From Ophioderma brevispina (taxonomy: Eukaryota > Echinodermata > Ophiuroidea > Amphilepidida > Ophiodermatidae), in contig JAMKCH010022464.1 of NCBI GenBank assembly GCA_023653785.1, positions 92,686 to 156,685 of the forward strand: DNA of 64,000 nt, given 5' to 3'. Position 1 is the first letter of the stretch, and each line of letters opens with the position of its first letter. The position numbers and the translations under genes were made by a program. Positions 45,660 to 58,255 of this stretch are shown here, piece by piece. A model generated the notes under the pieces. The model did no database searches, was not told the DNA's origin, and saw only the letters and a list, made by a program, of their open reading frames with translations.

Positions 45660-46540
45660 TATCATGGGGTGGGGGGGCGTGCCGGCCCATGAGTTACTGT
45701 CTGGTGGGGGGGTGCGTCGTTTCTTGTGGCTGGCGTGTTCTTTCTGGTTCTTTCCTTTCTCCGTTTTCTTTTCTTTTCTTTCTTTGTTTGTACCCCGGGC
45801 GGGGGTGGTGGGGGGGTAGCGGGGGGGGCAAAATTGCTATCGTAGGGGGGCCTTCGCGGGGAACTGGCGTGGCCGTCTGGCGTACTTGTGACCAAAATTG
45901 GTCAGAAAGCGGGCCACTGAGACCCAAGTTACAACAGGGGTGTAAATATGTTGACCTTTGACCCTCCAAAGGGTCGTACGGGGTCAAGGGGTGTGGTAGA
46001 GTCAAAAACGAAAAAGTCTTGGTGAGGCCTACTTCTGGTGCGGGTGTTGTCGGGGGGGGGGGGGGGGGGGGTCTCCTACAGATTAGTTGGGGTGCTCGTG
46101 GTGGGAGGGCTTTGACTTGGAAATTCCGCATGAGCATCGTCTTTGTCATTGTATACATGCTTGTACACAGAATTAATATCGGAACTCATTAATCGTCGTC
46201 CTTGGAATGGCGGCATTATCGTGGCGGGTTAATATTATTGGCGAAAGTTGCTATAGGTCTTCAAAATCGATACAACCTGGACAGGTGATGTCTGCGCTAA
46301 AAGATTGGTTGCGTGGCGGTAATGTCGAGACGAATCATGTGGAGACGAAGGCGGGGGCGGGGCGATAGTGGGGTCACGTGCAAAATAGCAAATGGGAGCG
46401 GGTTGTGAATTAACTGGGTAGGCGCGGCAAAACGCTCTAAACATCATTACCAAAGGAGATTGTAGTGGTGTATGTCTAGGGGATTTGTCAGCGTCAGGAC
46501 CACTGGTAAGCATGGCCTAGGGGAGTTAGGGGGCTGATGT
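45660..46540. other. array unit with scattered G-run insertions
   Basis: The underlying repeat text is recognisable (GACCAAAATTGGTCAGAAAG, TGTAAATATGTTGACCTTTG, CTACAGATTAG). It is interrupted by G-rich inserts, including an ~18-base G run near 46050-46070. The inserts do not occur in sibling copies, consistent with sequencing error. Confidence 0.6.
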
Positions 46541-48089
46541 GCACATTTTGGGATCAAAAGGTCAAATGGGTCATCTAGGGGTCAAATATAAAAGAAGCTA
46601 ATTGACCACCTAGCTCTGTCATCTTGTAGGCAATCAATGAAAAGTGAAAAAGAGTCACAGTGACCTCGCTCTGTGAGCCTCGTTAAGGGGTCCAAAGGTC
46701 CAAAATACCAAAATACAAAGTTGCTTATATTGCTGGAATACCTATGTCATGCTGGTAGGGCTCAAGGTCCCACTCAACGATAGATGAAATAAAGTCTACT
46801 AATGGTATTTTGCCCATCTGGGGAAACTTGATTATTGATGATACCACTGGTCCTTCCAAGTCTTTGCTACTTCACATCAACCTTACAGTCAAGTATCCCC
46901 TGGAGGTCGCCCTAGTTTTATATTATGTACCTTAGATTAATTTATAATATTTTATTATTTTTAAATGCTAATTATAAGTTAAATCCTATTCAAAGTGAAA
47001 TAAACATATCATGGCTAACCTTTGGGGCCTGTCCACAATATATTGGGGTCAAAGGTCACCTGGAGTCACCAGTGCAATTAGTCACCCCGCTGATATACTC
47101 TTGCTTTCTAAAGCACATCGATGCCTAGTTCTTTCTTTCTCTTCTCTTCCTTCTTTCTTTCTTGTACCTTGCTTCAAAATGCTACTAGTGCCAAACGGCC
47201 CGGGCCGATATTGAACCAAAATTGGGTCAGAAGAACCACTGACCCATTCCATCAGGGGTGTAAATATTTTGACCTTTGATCCCTCCTCGTAGGGGTCGAA
47301 TAGCAATTCAAAAACTAAAAATCTTTTGAGTCCTACTTCTTCTACAGATTAGGTGCGCTACGTCGAAAATTCCGCAAATGACACGTCCTTTAGAGTCAGT
47401 GTATACCGCTTGTACAGGAATTACTATCGGAATCTCATAAAACATTCAAAATGGCGGCATTATCTAATTAATAATGGCAAAATTGCTATAATACCTCAAA
47501 ATCGATACAACCTTGAATAAGTGATGTCAGCCGGCTGTGGTTGCGGATAATTTTTCGAGACGACTCATGTGCCGAAATATGGGCCATAGGGGTCACGTGC
47601 AGATATGGCACTGAGCTAAATTAATATGCAAAAACGCTATAACTCATCAACCAAATTAGGATATAAAAATGTCATTTTTGGGTTCACAAGACCCACGGAT
47701 CAAGCTCTAATATCCGTCTCACAACATGGGGTCAAAAGGTCAATGGGGTCATCTATGGGTCAAAATCTGAAAGAAGCTTATTGAACTAATCGAATTATGC
47801 CATCGTGATGGCACGATGAATTATTAACAGAGTCATACATTGACCCCCTCTGGACCCATCGTTTATGGTTCAAGGTCAAATATGCAATATCAAAATTGCC
47901 CATAATTATTGCAAAAATCCCATATATAGCAACTTGGAGGATTTAACAAAAGATGAAATAAAAGTCTACAGTACCCTGTTATGTCCCAATGGTTAAGGAT
48001 CAATGTCAAATTATAACCAATTCGCAAATCCACGACTAAGGTCCGTGCTCTTTGAGCCCACAAATGTCTCTATTTTCATAATGTCATTC

Positions 48090-49900
48090 AAAATCCTGAA
48101 CTTTGATTTTGTGTAAATGCAACTAGTATCATCTTTCATAAACAATAAATGCTAGATTTTGGAGCAGCATTGGGATAATCATTTACAATAAATTATGAAA
48201 CCTAAAGTCCAAGAATAACCCTGAGGCATTCCCCCCCCAGTCAATAGATTTTTTTTCTGAAGACTCAATAAATTAAATTTACAAATATTGTTTTCTATTC
48301 TGTAGAACTTTGTTAAAATTTTAAAACAAATTTAGAGCACACCACCTCTAAATCCATAATGTGAAAGCTTTGCTAAGCAAATATCATGATTTATCGTATC
48401 AGATGCGTTGATAAAATCTAAAAATACCCCAGCTGTAATATTACCATCATTTGAAGCTAAAGTTTTTTTATCACTCATTCTGCAATTGCCATTGAAGTAT
48501 CAATCTTGGTCTAAACCAAATTGATTTCTGAATAATTCTATGTATTGTTTCATAAATTATATACATCTGTTAAATACAAGCCGTTCAAGAATTTAGAAAA
48601 CCTACCAATACAAGCAATTGGTCATAATTTGTGACATTCTTTTCTTCTTTCTTTTTATGAACAGGAACAATTTTTTCTATTTTGTAGTTTAATCTGGAAC
48701 AATTCCGAAGTAAGTGGCATATTGAAAATAATAGTAGTGGTACAGCTAATTCAAAGCAATTTTTTTCATTAATTAAAATGCTGTTAGTCCAGCATAAATC
48801 AGGACTTTTATTAGCTTTTAATTAGAATAACATCAACATTTTTCATCTTCAGTAATAGGTGTAAAGAACATGTATCCTGGACTGGATTAGAAAGAGAAAT
48901 GTGCTCCAGAGTTTGGTATTTGCAGTAATTGATTTGGACAAATATTAATAAAGAATTCATTGAAGTGTTCAGAAATTTGTACTGGATGTAAGACAATTTC
49001 CCCATTCATATTAATTTATCATTAAGTATTTTCTTTTCTGTTATTCAAAATATTGTTTTAAATTTTTCCAGGTGCTTTAATATTTGCCGTTTTCCTTTTT
49101 CAAATTTATATGCATATATCTTTTTTGGCAGTTCTTAAACGTTATTACCCTATTTTTAAAAGGCTTTGTATTTGTTTATTTGAGTGACGGTTTTCCTAAG
49201 ATATGTTTATACAGTTTGCTTTTTTTATTTATTAATTTAAACTAATTCTTTAGCTATCCATTGTGAGTTATGTTCCCTTTTTTTTCCTAGTTTTATGTTT
49301 TTATGTGGTAATTTTAGGCATATCATTAAATATCTTAACATAAATGTATTATAAATCATTAACATTACCTGTTTGTGGAAAGTACATTGTTCCAGTCACT
49401 TTGCGTGCCTTTTTGTAGATTTTGAATGGATGTGTGGGAGGTGGCAGGAATGAATGCCCTGATACATTGGATGCATGAAGTGGGATTGATAATTCATTTT
49501 AATAGTAGATAATGTAAAATTAGGAAAATGATCACTTATACACATAAGGAGAACAACCATCATTACTTACCACATTGAATTATTACTAAAATATTGAAAA
49601 ACGTTTCGCTTTTTCTGTTACCTCGCCCGGGTGTGGTGTGTGGTGGTGTGTGGGGCCCCACCAAAACCCCCCACAAAGCGTCCCACCTATAGTTTTTGAG
49701 TATGTACTGGTAATGACGATTGAGATACCCTGTTAATTAACTCCTTTCCCTATTTCTGATCTTTGAGCATGTCAATATGTCATCACCAAGCAAATAGGTT
49801 CCTTTTGTTTTCAAAAATTAATGTATTTCTAAATAATCTAATTTATGATTAAATTCTTTTATTGAGTATGCTGGGTCATATATAATGCAACCATTTGATA
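48090..49900 (-). pseudogene. CR1/L2/Jockey-like LINE pol (endonuclease-RT), copy 1
   Basis: Read on the - strand. Near 49760-49800 is YLLGDDI followed by a piece resembling the GDFN region of the apurinic endonuclease. Near 49515-49540 is SDHFPNFTLS (the endonuclease SDH box). At 48920-48990 is ISEHFNEFFINI. RT pieces follow: VGFSKFLN and STSMAIAE, then TAGVFLDF and TINHDI (about 48360-48460), LAKLSHYGFRG, IDWG-MPQG (about 48230) and a damaged YADD-like DD at 48150. The frame is broken by dozens of indels. The element sits antisense in an integrin intron. Confidence 0.78.
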
Positions 49901-51271
49901 TTTTTTTATTGTTCTCACTCTATCTTATCGTGCGGTTCAATAAACCTGTTGGAAGGTACTTCCGGATTCATTTTTGTAATGGGTGTGGGTGAAAATCAGT
50001 TCCTTAGGTAGAGGGTTTGTATATTTCTGAGATGTAAATACGCTAACCACCAACATATGTACTATTCTATTTGTATACTCCAAATAAAATCCTTCATGTT
50101 ATAATATTAAAGGGGTTTTTTTCTTAAAATAAAAAACCCAAAAGTTTCTTCTATACCAATATGGTAGGGTGATTTAATTTAGACTCACATATAATCTTTC
50201 AATATCCATTTGTTTTTGGCAAAACTACGAATATAACAATAAGTATTGAAAATCACATCTGCATTAAGACGCTTTTCATCAATGTATGGGTGTGATAAAT
50301 TGCAGTTATCATTTTATATCATTAATTTACTTACGTAACAAATCATCCTCATTTAGTGGGACCGGGTTAATGTAGGTGAAGTCTAAAGGTCTTCCAATTT
50401 AATTTGTACTATAATGATGGAAGTAATTTTGTTTTACTGTGAGTAGTAGTGTGTGGGTGGTGAGGGGTCGTCAGACTATAGGATGCAATCATCTTCATCA
50501 ATATCATCGGTATGAAAAGGTGTAAAGCTATTTTGGGATGGTTCATTGGTACTGTGTTACTGGTTACCGTAAATCTCACTAAATCTACACATAGTATTAT
50601 TTCATTTACACCTACATGAGTATCATCTTGCTCATGTAATAGGATAGGTAAGATTACAGTCGATTCAGAGTTTTATGTTGGCAGAGATTCATTCTCCATG
50701 TAGGGTAAACATCAATTGCTCTCCTTAGATTACTAACTAGCTGCCCAGGCCCTTGTTGTTTAAATGTACAAATCCCAGTACAAATCACCATGCCTTATTA
50801 CACCATTTTGAACACAAACGAGGCAAAATGTCAGCAAAAGACACTCGAAGGACTAACAAGAGAGTTTCCATTAGGCAACGATTTAGTTTTAACAGATACC
50901 TCACTTACCTGCTACATAAAACTTTCCTATTTCCTACGTTAACAAACCTGACCCACCTTCTGTTAAGAAAATAATGCATATAGTTGAAAAAAGAAAAATT
51001 AAATTTTAGGGTTTTTTGAATTTATATAAAAACAATATCACCACGGCTGACTGTTGTAAATGCTTCTGATCTCAACGCAACCCACAAAAATCTCATTGTG
51101 CGTCCCACATGCCTTTGACATTTTGGCATGGTTTTCATGTGGTACGGGAAGGGTAGTTTGAGAATATTTTGATCATAAAAATAACCTATATTCCAAAAAT
51201 TACCAAACTTCCAAATGTACACATGTATTTCTCTGATGTAAATCTACATTGTTATTTTTTCTATTTACAAG

Positions 51272-51406
51272 AATAACATCCGCGACAAGCAGACACCAAT
51301 TGGAATCTATGTTAACTACAGCTTACCAATCAATGAATCAAGTGTGCAACCAGGACAAATTGCACCTATACTCAAATCACATTCACCAGCCATTTGCATA
51401 AAAGCA
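51272..51406 (+). pseudogene. duplicate of integrin alpha exon 3 with damaged donor
   Basis: Preceded by TATTTACAAG, it opens with NNIRDKQTPIGIYVNYSLPI and continues in frame for 45 codons. It is the counterpart of 56207-56338. The region after CTCAAATCAC differs by indels from the second copy, and the donor GCA|GTAAGT of that copy is here GCAGAGTCTT, without a usable GTAAGT. The start NNIRDK fits the integrin family better than ITRDK in the second copy. The true exon may be a mixture, as expected if both copies are noisy reads of one locus. Confidence 0.7.
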
Positions 51407-53144
51407 GAGTCTTCAACCACCATGGGCAAACACAAGTATGAATGGCAGCAAGCAACGAAATAACCTCATATTCATAATACCCAGTCTAAATTGGCAATTT
51501 AAACCTTCATAATGATGTTGTATTCAATCTTAAAACGCATATGTTTTATTATTGCAATTCTGGTGCTTGGGGTGCCCTTTTACAAGATCCATGTTTTGAC
51601 TATTTTTCCCAAACCACTTGCCCATATGAGAAACCTTTTTTAATGGAAATCTAAGTCTTGCTATTTTGGGGGAACTGGGGGAAAGAAGCATATTTTACCT
51701 AAATAGCTATGTCAGCTTGTAGGCATCAATGAAAAGTGAAAAAGAGTCCACAGAGACCTCGCTCTGTGAGCCATCGTTAGGTGTCCAAGGTCAAAATACA
51801 CAAAAATCAAAGTTGCCTTAGTCTTGCTAGAATATACCTATGTCATCTTGTAGGGCTCAACGACAGATGAAATGTAGTCTACATGGTAATTGTTTACCCA
51901 ACTGCCCATCTGGAAAACTTGATTATTGATGATACCACTGTCATTGCAAGTCTTTGTCTTTCACATCAACCTGACTGGAATAGTATCCCGGAGTTGTCTA
52001 GTTTTTATATTTTTCCCTTCGATTAAATTTAATAATATTTTAATATGCTAATTTATAAGTTTAACATCATTCACAGTGAAAATTAATCATAAATCTTGCT
52101 ACCTCTTTGGGACCTGTACAATAATGGGGGGTCAAGGTCACAGGACAGTGCAATAGTAACCGCATGATTACCCGTGCTTTTCATAAAGCACAAATCGCTT
52201 CCTAGTTCCTTTTCTTTTCCTTAACTTCTTCCTTTCTTTCTTTCTTCTTTCTTTTGCTTTGACCTTGCTTCAAATGCTACTAGTGCCAAACGGGCCGGGC
52301 CGATATTGACCAAAATTGGTCGAAGAACCACGGACCCAAGTTACATCAGGGGTGTAAATATTTGACCTTTGCCAAAAATCATCGTAGGGGTCAATAGAAG
52401 TCAAAAACTAAAAATCTTTGAGGCCTACTTCTTCTACAGATTAGGTGCTCTACGTACGAAATTCCGCATGAGCATCGTCTTTAGTCAGTGTATACAGCTT
52501 GTACCCGGACTTAATATCGGAACTCATAACATTCAACTGCGGCATTTATCTAATTAATATGCCCAAAATTGCTATATCTCAAATCGATACAACCTGAAAT
52601 CAGTGAATTGTCTCAGCAAAAGTTGCGGATAATGTCGAGACGCATCATGTGGCAGAATCTTGGCCATAGGGGTCACGTGCACGATATGCAAAATGAGCTA
52701 ATAATATGCAAAAACCGCTATAACTCATCAACCAAATTAGGTATAAATGTCATATTTGGTCACAAGAACCACTGGATAAAGCTCTACTATCCGTGCTCAC
52801 AACATTGGGCGTCAAAAAGGTCAAATGGGGTAATCTATGGGTCAAATCGAAAGAAAGCTTAATTGACTCATCTAATTATGCCATCGTGATGTCATCGATG
52901 AATTATGAAAAAGAGGTCAACGTGACCCGCTCTGTACCCATGTTTATGGGTCAAAGGTCAAAATATGTCCCCAAATATCAAAAGTGCCCATAATTGATGC
53001 AAAAAATACCATTATATAGAATCTTGTAGGATTAACAAAAAGATTGAAATTGAAATAAAAGTCTACAGTGACCCTGCTATGTCCCAATGGTTAAGGTCAA
53101 ATGTAAAATTACCAAATGCGCCAACAATTCCACGACTAAGGTCC

Positions 53145-53172
53145 GTGCTCCTTGAGCACAAAAATGTCTCTC
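53145..53172 (+). repeat. terminal hairpin of the array unit, copy in second duplicate
   Basis: GTGCTCCTTGAGCAC followed by CTCTCGTT. The counterpart at 48045-48070 has an extra CC in the stem. One substitution each from the consensus seen at 41380. Confidence 0.75.
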
Positions 53173-53189
53173 GTTCATAATGTCATTCA

Positions 53190-54960
53190 AAATCTGAAAA
53201 CCTTCTGATTTGGTAACGGCAAATAGTATCATCTGCTAAAAAAATTAAATGATAGATTTGGACCGCATTTGGGATATCCATTTACATAAACTTATAAACC
53301 TAAAGAGTCCACGAATAGAACCCTGCGGCATTCCCCAGTCAATAGAGTTTTCTGAAGACTCCAAGGAGAATATAATTACATTTTTAATATTGTTTTCGAT
53401 CTGTAAGATAACTTTTAAACCAATTTAGCACAACACCTCTAAATCCATTAAGTGAAAGCTTTGTATGTAAATATCATGATTATAGTAGCCAAATGCTTTT
53501 GATAAACTCTAAAAATACCCCAGCTGTATATACCATCATTTGAAGCTAAAGTTTATTTATCAACTAATTCTCAATTGCCATTGCAGATCATTGCTGTGGT
53601 TCTAAACCAAATTGATTTTTGAATAATTATCTTATGTTGTTCATTAAATGATCTACATCTGTTAAATACAAGGCCGTTCAAGAATTTAGAAAACCTACCA
53701 ATACAGAAATTGGTCTATAATTTTGTGAACGTATCTTTCTTTTCGTTTTTATGAACAGGAACAATTTTTGCTATTTTTAGTTTATCTGGAACAATTCCAG
53801 AATTAAGTGACTTAGATTGAAAATAATAGTAAGTGGTACAGCTATCCAGAAGCAATTTTCTTAATTAAGAATTGTGTTATTCCATCATATCCATGGGACT
53901 TTTATTAGATTTTATTTAAGAATAAAATCAATCAGTTAATCTTCAGTAATAGGTGTAAAGAACATTGTATCTGGATGGATGAGAAAGAAAGGAAGAGAAT
54001 GTGCTCCAGAGTTGGGTATTTGCAGTAATGATTTGGACCAATATTAATAAAGATTCATTGAAGTGTCAGAAATTTGTATGGATCGTTAACAATTTCCCCA
54101 TTCATATTAAATTATCATAAAGTATTTTCTTTATGTTATTCAAAATATGGTTTAAAATTTTCCAGTGCTTTTAATAGTGCCTTTTTCTTTTTCAACAATT
54201 TATATACATAATAATCTTTTTTGGCAGTTCTTAAAAGTTATTTACCCTATTTTGAAAGGCTTTGTATTTGTTTTATTTTAGGGGTTTGGTGACGGTTTCT
54301 TGATATTGTTTATAAAGTTCGCTTTTTTTATTTATTAATTAAACTATTTATTTTTTTTATTTTTTTTATCTTTTTTCCTTTTTTTCCTAGTTTTATTTTT
54401 AGTGGTGTGTACATGTTAGAAGATCATTAAATATATCAATAAATGTATTATAAGCGTCATTTAACAGTTACTGTGTGTGAAAGTTACATGTTCCAGTCAA
54501 ATTTGCGAGGGGCTTTTTTTAGATTTTGAAATATTAGTGATAGAATAAATCCTAATACAGTTGGATTATAAGTGTGATTATAATTCATTTAATAGTAGAT
54601 AATGTAAAATTAGGAACCTGATCACTTATATCACATAATAGAAACACCATTAGTTACATTCCACATTGTGATTACTAAAATATTGTCATGAAAGTGCGAT
54701 TTTATCTGTACCCTAGTAGGTTGAGTATAAGGGTAATGACGACGATAGGAGTATACCCATGTTAATGAAATCATCTAATGTTTTTCATGATCTTTGAGAA
54801 TGTCAATTATTGTCATCACCAAGCAGATGGTTACTGTGTTTTCAAAAAATTAATGTATTTATAATAAATTCTAATTTATGATTATTCTTTTATTGAAGTA
54901 TGCTTTGGTGGTCTATATATATGCCAACAATTATATTTTATTATTTTCTCAAGCTATTCA
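53190..54960 (-). pseudogene. CR1/L2/Jockey-like LINE pol, copy 2
   Basis: Counterpart of 48090-49900. On the - strand it gives LLGDDN near 54825 and SDQV for the SDH box near 54620. RT blocks around 53560-53700 and 53470-53530 follow (with NWFKSYLTD near 53400), and MPQG near 53330. Indels differ from copy 1: each copy is intact where the other is broken, so the two together outline a nearly complete pol frame. Confidence 0.75.
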
Positions 54961-56206
54961 ATAAAAATGTTTCGCCAGATTCATTTGAAGGTTAAATCAG
55001 TTTTAAGGTATATTGATATTGTCATGAGATTTGGTAAATACCTTAAACCACCAACATATGTATCTGATTCTATTGTGTATACTCAAAAATATATCCTTCA
55101 ATGTTAAATAGTTGAAAGGGGGTTTTCTTAAACCAAGTTTCTTCTATTACCAATATGGTAAGTGTGTGATAATTAGACTCAGATAATATTCAATATATCA
55201 ATTTGGTTGGCAAACTACGATATTTAATAAAATTAAGTATGAGAAATAACATCTGCTTGAAGAGCTGTCATTCAATGTATTGGTGTATAATATTGGCACA
55301 GTTATCATTTTATTATCATTACTTCAGTACAAATATACTCATTTAACCTAATGGATTAAAATAAAGGTCTCATAATTAATTTTGTACTATATCAGGAATG
55401 TATTTGTTTACTGTGAGTCGTAAGTGTTGGTAATCTCAGGAATATCATCTCTTCTCAATACTATCTGTATGAAAATTAAGCTTTTGATTTTCTTGGTATT
55501 TAACAGGGTTTACACTTAATCTACACTTAAAATCTAAATAGTTTATTTACATTTAACCTTACATAGTAGCATCTTGCTCATTTAAAGAGGCTAGGTAAGA
55601 TACAGATCGTTCAGAGTTTATGTGCAGGAAGATTCATTCCCAGTAGGGTTTAAACATCGATTGCTCTCCTTAGATTACTAACTAGACTGCCCAGGCCCTT
55701 GTTGTTTAGATTGTGACATAATCCCAGTTACAAATCATGCCTTATACACCATTTTGAGGACACAAACGATGGGCAATGGTCACAAAGACACTCGAGGAAT
55801 AAAAAGAGAGGGTGTTTCCATTAAAGGCACGATTTAGTTTAACAGATACCTCACTATACCTGCTACATAAAACTTTCCCATTTTCCAGAGTTAACAAAAA
55901 CCTGCCCAAACCATCTGTTAAGAAAATAATGCATATTAGTGGAAAAAAGAAAAATCCAATTGAAGACTGTAGATAAAAACAATATCACCACGGCTGACTG
56001 GGGGAAATGCTCTGATCTCAACTGCAACCCACCAAAAAAATTCATGGTGCGTCCCCACATGCCCTTGACAAATTTGGGCATTGTTTCATGTGTACAGGGA
56101 AGGGTAGTTTGAGAATATGTTGATCATAAAAATACATATATTACCAAACTTCCAAATGTACACATGTATTTCTCTGAGTAAGTACATTTTATTTTTCTAT
56201 TTACAG

Positions 56207-56338
56207 ATAACAAGAGACAAGCAGACACCAATTGGAATCTATGTTAACTACAGCTTACCAATCAATGAATCAAGTGTGCAACCAGGACAAATTGCACCTA
56301 TACTCAATCAAAATTCAAATCCATTTGCATACAAAGCA
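56207..56338 (+). CDS. integrin alpha exon, thigh domain (c)
   Basis: Acceptor TATTTACAG and donor GCA|GTAAGT. 44 codons in phase 0 at both ends: it starts ITRDKQTPIGIYVNYSL and ends PILNQNSNPFAYKA. RDK-x-(T/S)PI and the following YSL are among the most conserved features of the distal thigh domain in integrin alpha chains. Joins in frame with the exon ending at 35042 and the exon at 58256. The upstream duplicate at 51272 is an alternative or artefactual copy. Confidence 0.9.
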
Positions 56339-56992
56339 GTAAGTATTCACCATGGGCAAAACACAGTATGATGGCAGCATCGAAATAACATCAATATGCA
56401 TAATACCCAGTCTAAATTGCAAATTTAAACCTGCATAATGATGTTGTATATCAAAGCTTAAAACTCATATGTTTTATTGAAAATTCTGGTGCTTGGGGTA
56501 GCCCTTTTAAAATATCATTGGTTTTGACTTATTTTCCAAACCAATTGCCATATGAAAACTTTTTTAATGAAATCTAGTCTTGCTATTTTGGGGGAACTGG
56601 GGGAAAGAAGCATATTTTTGTGGAAAAAGAATATTTTGGGGGGAAAGAAGAATATTTTTGGGAAAAGAAGAACCACTGAAGGCCACATGTGTTCTGTTAA
56701 TTTCCATCCAATTACGGACAAAAATTACAAAATTCTGAATTTCTTAAGATAAGGATATGATACTTAGTTTAACAGTTGAGATGGCATACAAATCTGAAAA
56801 TTTGTGACAAAGTGGGGAGAGGAACAATGCTATGGATCCTAAAATGCCATTCTAAAATAACTAATTCTATTTTAAACAATAGGATAACCCATTTGGACCT
56901 AAGACTTATAGGTTAATCTACTGGTCCAGCCCTGTAGTCTAGTGGTAATTAAGAACATCATCTGTATGGTACGCAGAAGGTTACTGGTTTAA

Positions 56993-57518
56993 AGCGACAC
57001 TGGCACATTTGAAAAATAGTGCGCCCTCTAAATTTGTTTAAAATTGATATTTTTGCATGGTTGTAAAGCTTTTATACATTAGCCCTCACCTGAAATTATT
57101 AAGCCCAAATCAGCACGCTTATGGGTAAACAGAACGATTTTATAATTAATGTCGCCGGCGACATTAATTCAGCAGACGACGTGAAATGGCGTGTAACACA
57201 AGAAAACACACGCTAGAGTTGATTCTCATGGCATGTACCTTGTTTGACCAGTCTGTGACCTTTGTGGTTTTAGTATCAATGAGTATGAGTCTATGATATT
57301 CATGTAATAGACACATTTGTTGATTAAAGTTACGGCAAACTTAAAAGTTAGCCTACAAATTACTTGGATGTCTTTAGCCTCTTATTAATGTCCATATCTG
57401 TTTTTGGGTATGTTATTTTTATGTGTAAAATATATCTCTATTCTTCCAATAGAATTTGCTATCATTTGCGAGCAAATTGAAGAAATTTCATATTTTTTTA
57501 AAATGTGCCAGTGCCGCT
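56993..57518. mobile_element. TTAA-type MITE, copy A
   Basis: The ends AGCGACACTGGCA (56993) and AGCGGCACTGGCA (complement of 57506-57518) are flanked by TTAA on both sides (56989-56992, 57519-57522). 526 bp, no coding. Contains a perfect 24-bp palindrome (57145-57168, ATTAATGTCGCC and its mirror) missing from copy B. Confidence 0.88.
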
Positions 57519-57695
57519 TTAAGTCCAGCCATGGGAACATTTTTTTCCAGTACTTTTATGTGCTGGCATCTCTGGGAAGATTCAAACTAATTCATCCTTG
57601 TTAAACAGAAAACTATGTAGTCTCTAATCAATTATCTAATCCAATGTTTGAAAGGCTGTACAACATTTTGCACAAAATTCCAGGTTTTAGATTAA

Positions 57696-58193
57696 AGAGA
57701 CACTGGCAATAGTGCGCCCTCAAGATTTTTAAAAATCGATATTTTTGCATGGTTGTAAGGCTTTTATATACAAAAGCCCTCACCCGAAATGATTAAGACC
57801 AAATCAGCTTCCTTATGGGTAAACAGAACGATTTTATAATTTAACGGAGACAACGAAAATGGCGTTTAACACAAGAACACGCACGCCGTATGCATGTTTC
57901 CCATGCTATGCACACTATTTGATCGGTCTATAACCTTTGTGGTTTTAATATCAGTGAGTACGAGTCAAAAATATTCATGTAATATACACATTTGTTGATT
58001 AAAGTTATGGAAAACTTAAAAGTTGGCCTACAAATTACCTGGATGTCTTTATCCATATATCAATGTCCCTATCTGTTTTGGGGTATGTTATTTTTATGTG
58101 TAAAATATATCTCTGTTCTTCCAATGGCCTAGACTATCATTTGAGAGCAAATTGAAGAAATTTCATATTTTGTGAAAATGTGCCAGTGCCGCT
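57696..58193. mobile_element. TTAA-type MITE, copy B
   Basis: Same family and orientation as copy A. Ends AGAGACACTGGCA (57696) and AGCGGCACTGGCA (complement of 58181-58193), flanked by TTAA (57692-57695, 58194-58197). Shares GTGCGCCCTC, ATATTTTTGCATGGTTGTAA and AACAGAACGATTTTATAAT with copy A at roughly 85-90% by eye. Ends 62 bp before the next integrin exon. Confidence 0.88.
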
Positions 58194-58255
58194 TTAAAAC
58201 ATTTCAATAATGACATTTTAATGTAGCCTTGCTTTTTTGTTTGCTGTCTTAATAG

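Larger units (their letters stand above)
37256..48075. repeat. array of Helitron/Helentron-like repeat units
   Basis: Units share an ordered set of landmarks: a TTTCTTTCTT tract, CTTCAAAATGCTACTAGTGCC, CCAAACGGCC, GACCAAAATTGGTCAGA, TACAGATTAGGTGCGCTACG, TCATTAATATGCAAA, GATAAAGCTCTAATATCCG, GTCAAAGGTCAAA, then ACGACTAAGGTCC, a GTGCTC-TTT-GAGCAC hairpin and a CTCTAG end. Copies on the + strand start at about 37425, 38336, 41578, 43185, 44553, 45870 and 47165. One inverted copy lies at about 39520-40250. Text continues head to tail across copies. The last copy recurs at 52263 in the duplicated unit. No Rep/helicase protein is encoded, so the units would be non-autonomous. Confidence 0.7.
46606..51696. 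repeat. ~5-kb duplicated unit, copy 1
   Basis: Contains part of the repeat array, a LINE on the - strand and an integrin exon copy. The whole order is repeated at 51697-56618. The junction at 51696/51697 goes straight from intron text (GGGGGAACTGGGGGAAAGAAG) into array text (AATAGCTATGTCAGCTTG). Copies are similar along their full length but differ by many one- to few-base indels. Confidence 0.85.
51697..56618. repeat. ~5-kb duplicated unit, copy 2
   Basis: Repeats 46606-51696 in the same order: array text, hairpin at 53145-53159, LINE, integrin exon. It ends at about 56618, where intron text continues uninterrupted into TTGTGGAAAAAGAATATTTT. Confidence 0.85.

Noticed and set aside
45694..46158. 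154-codon Pro-rich - strand frame
   Set aside because: Produced by G-run insertions in a known repeat unit; absent from the other copies.
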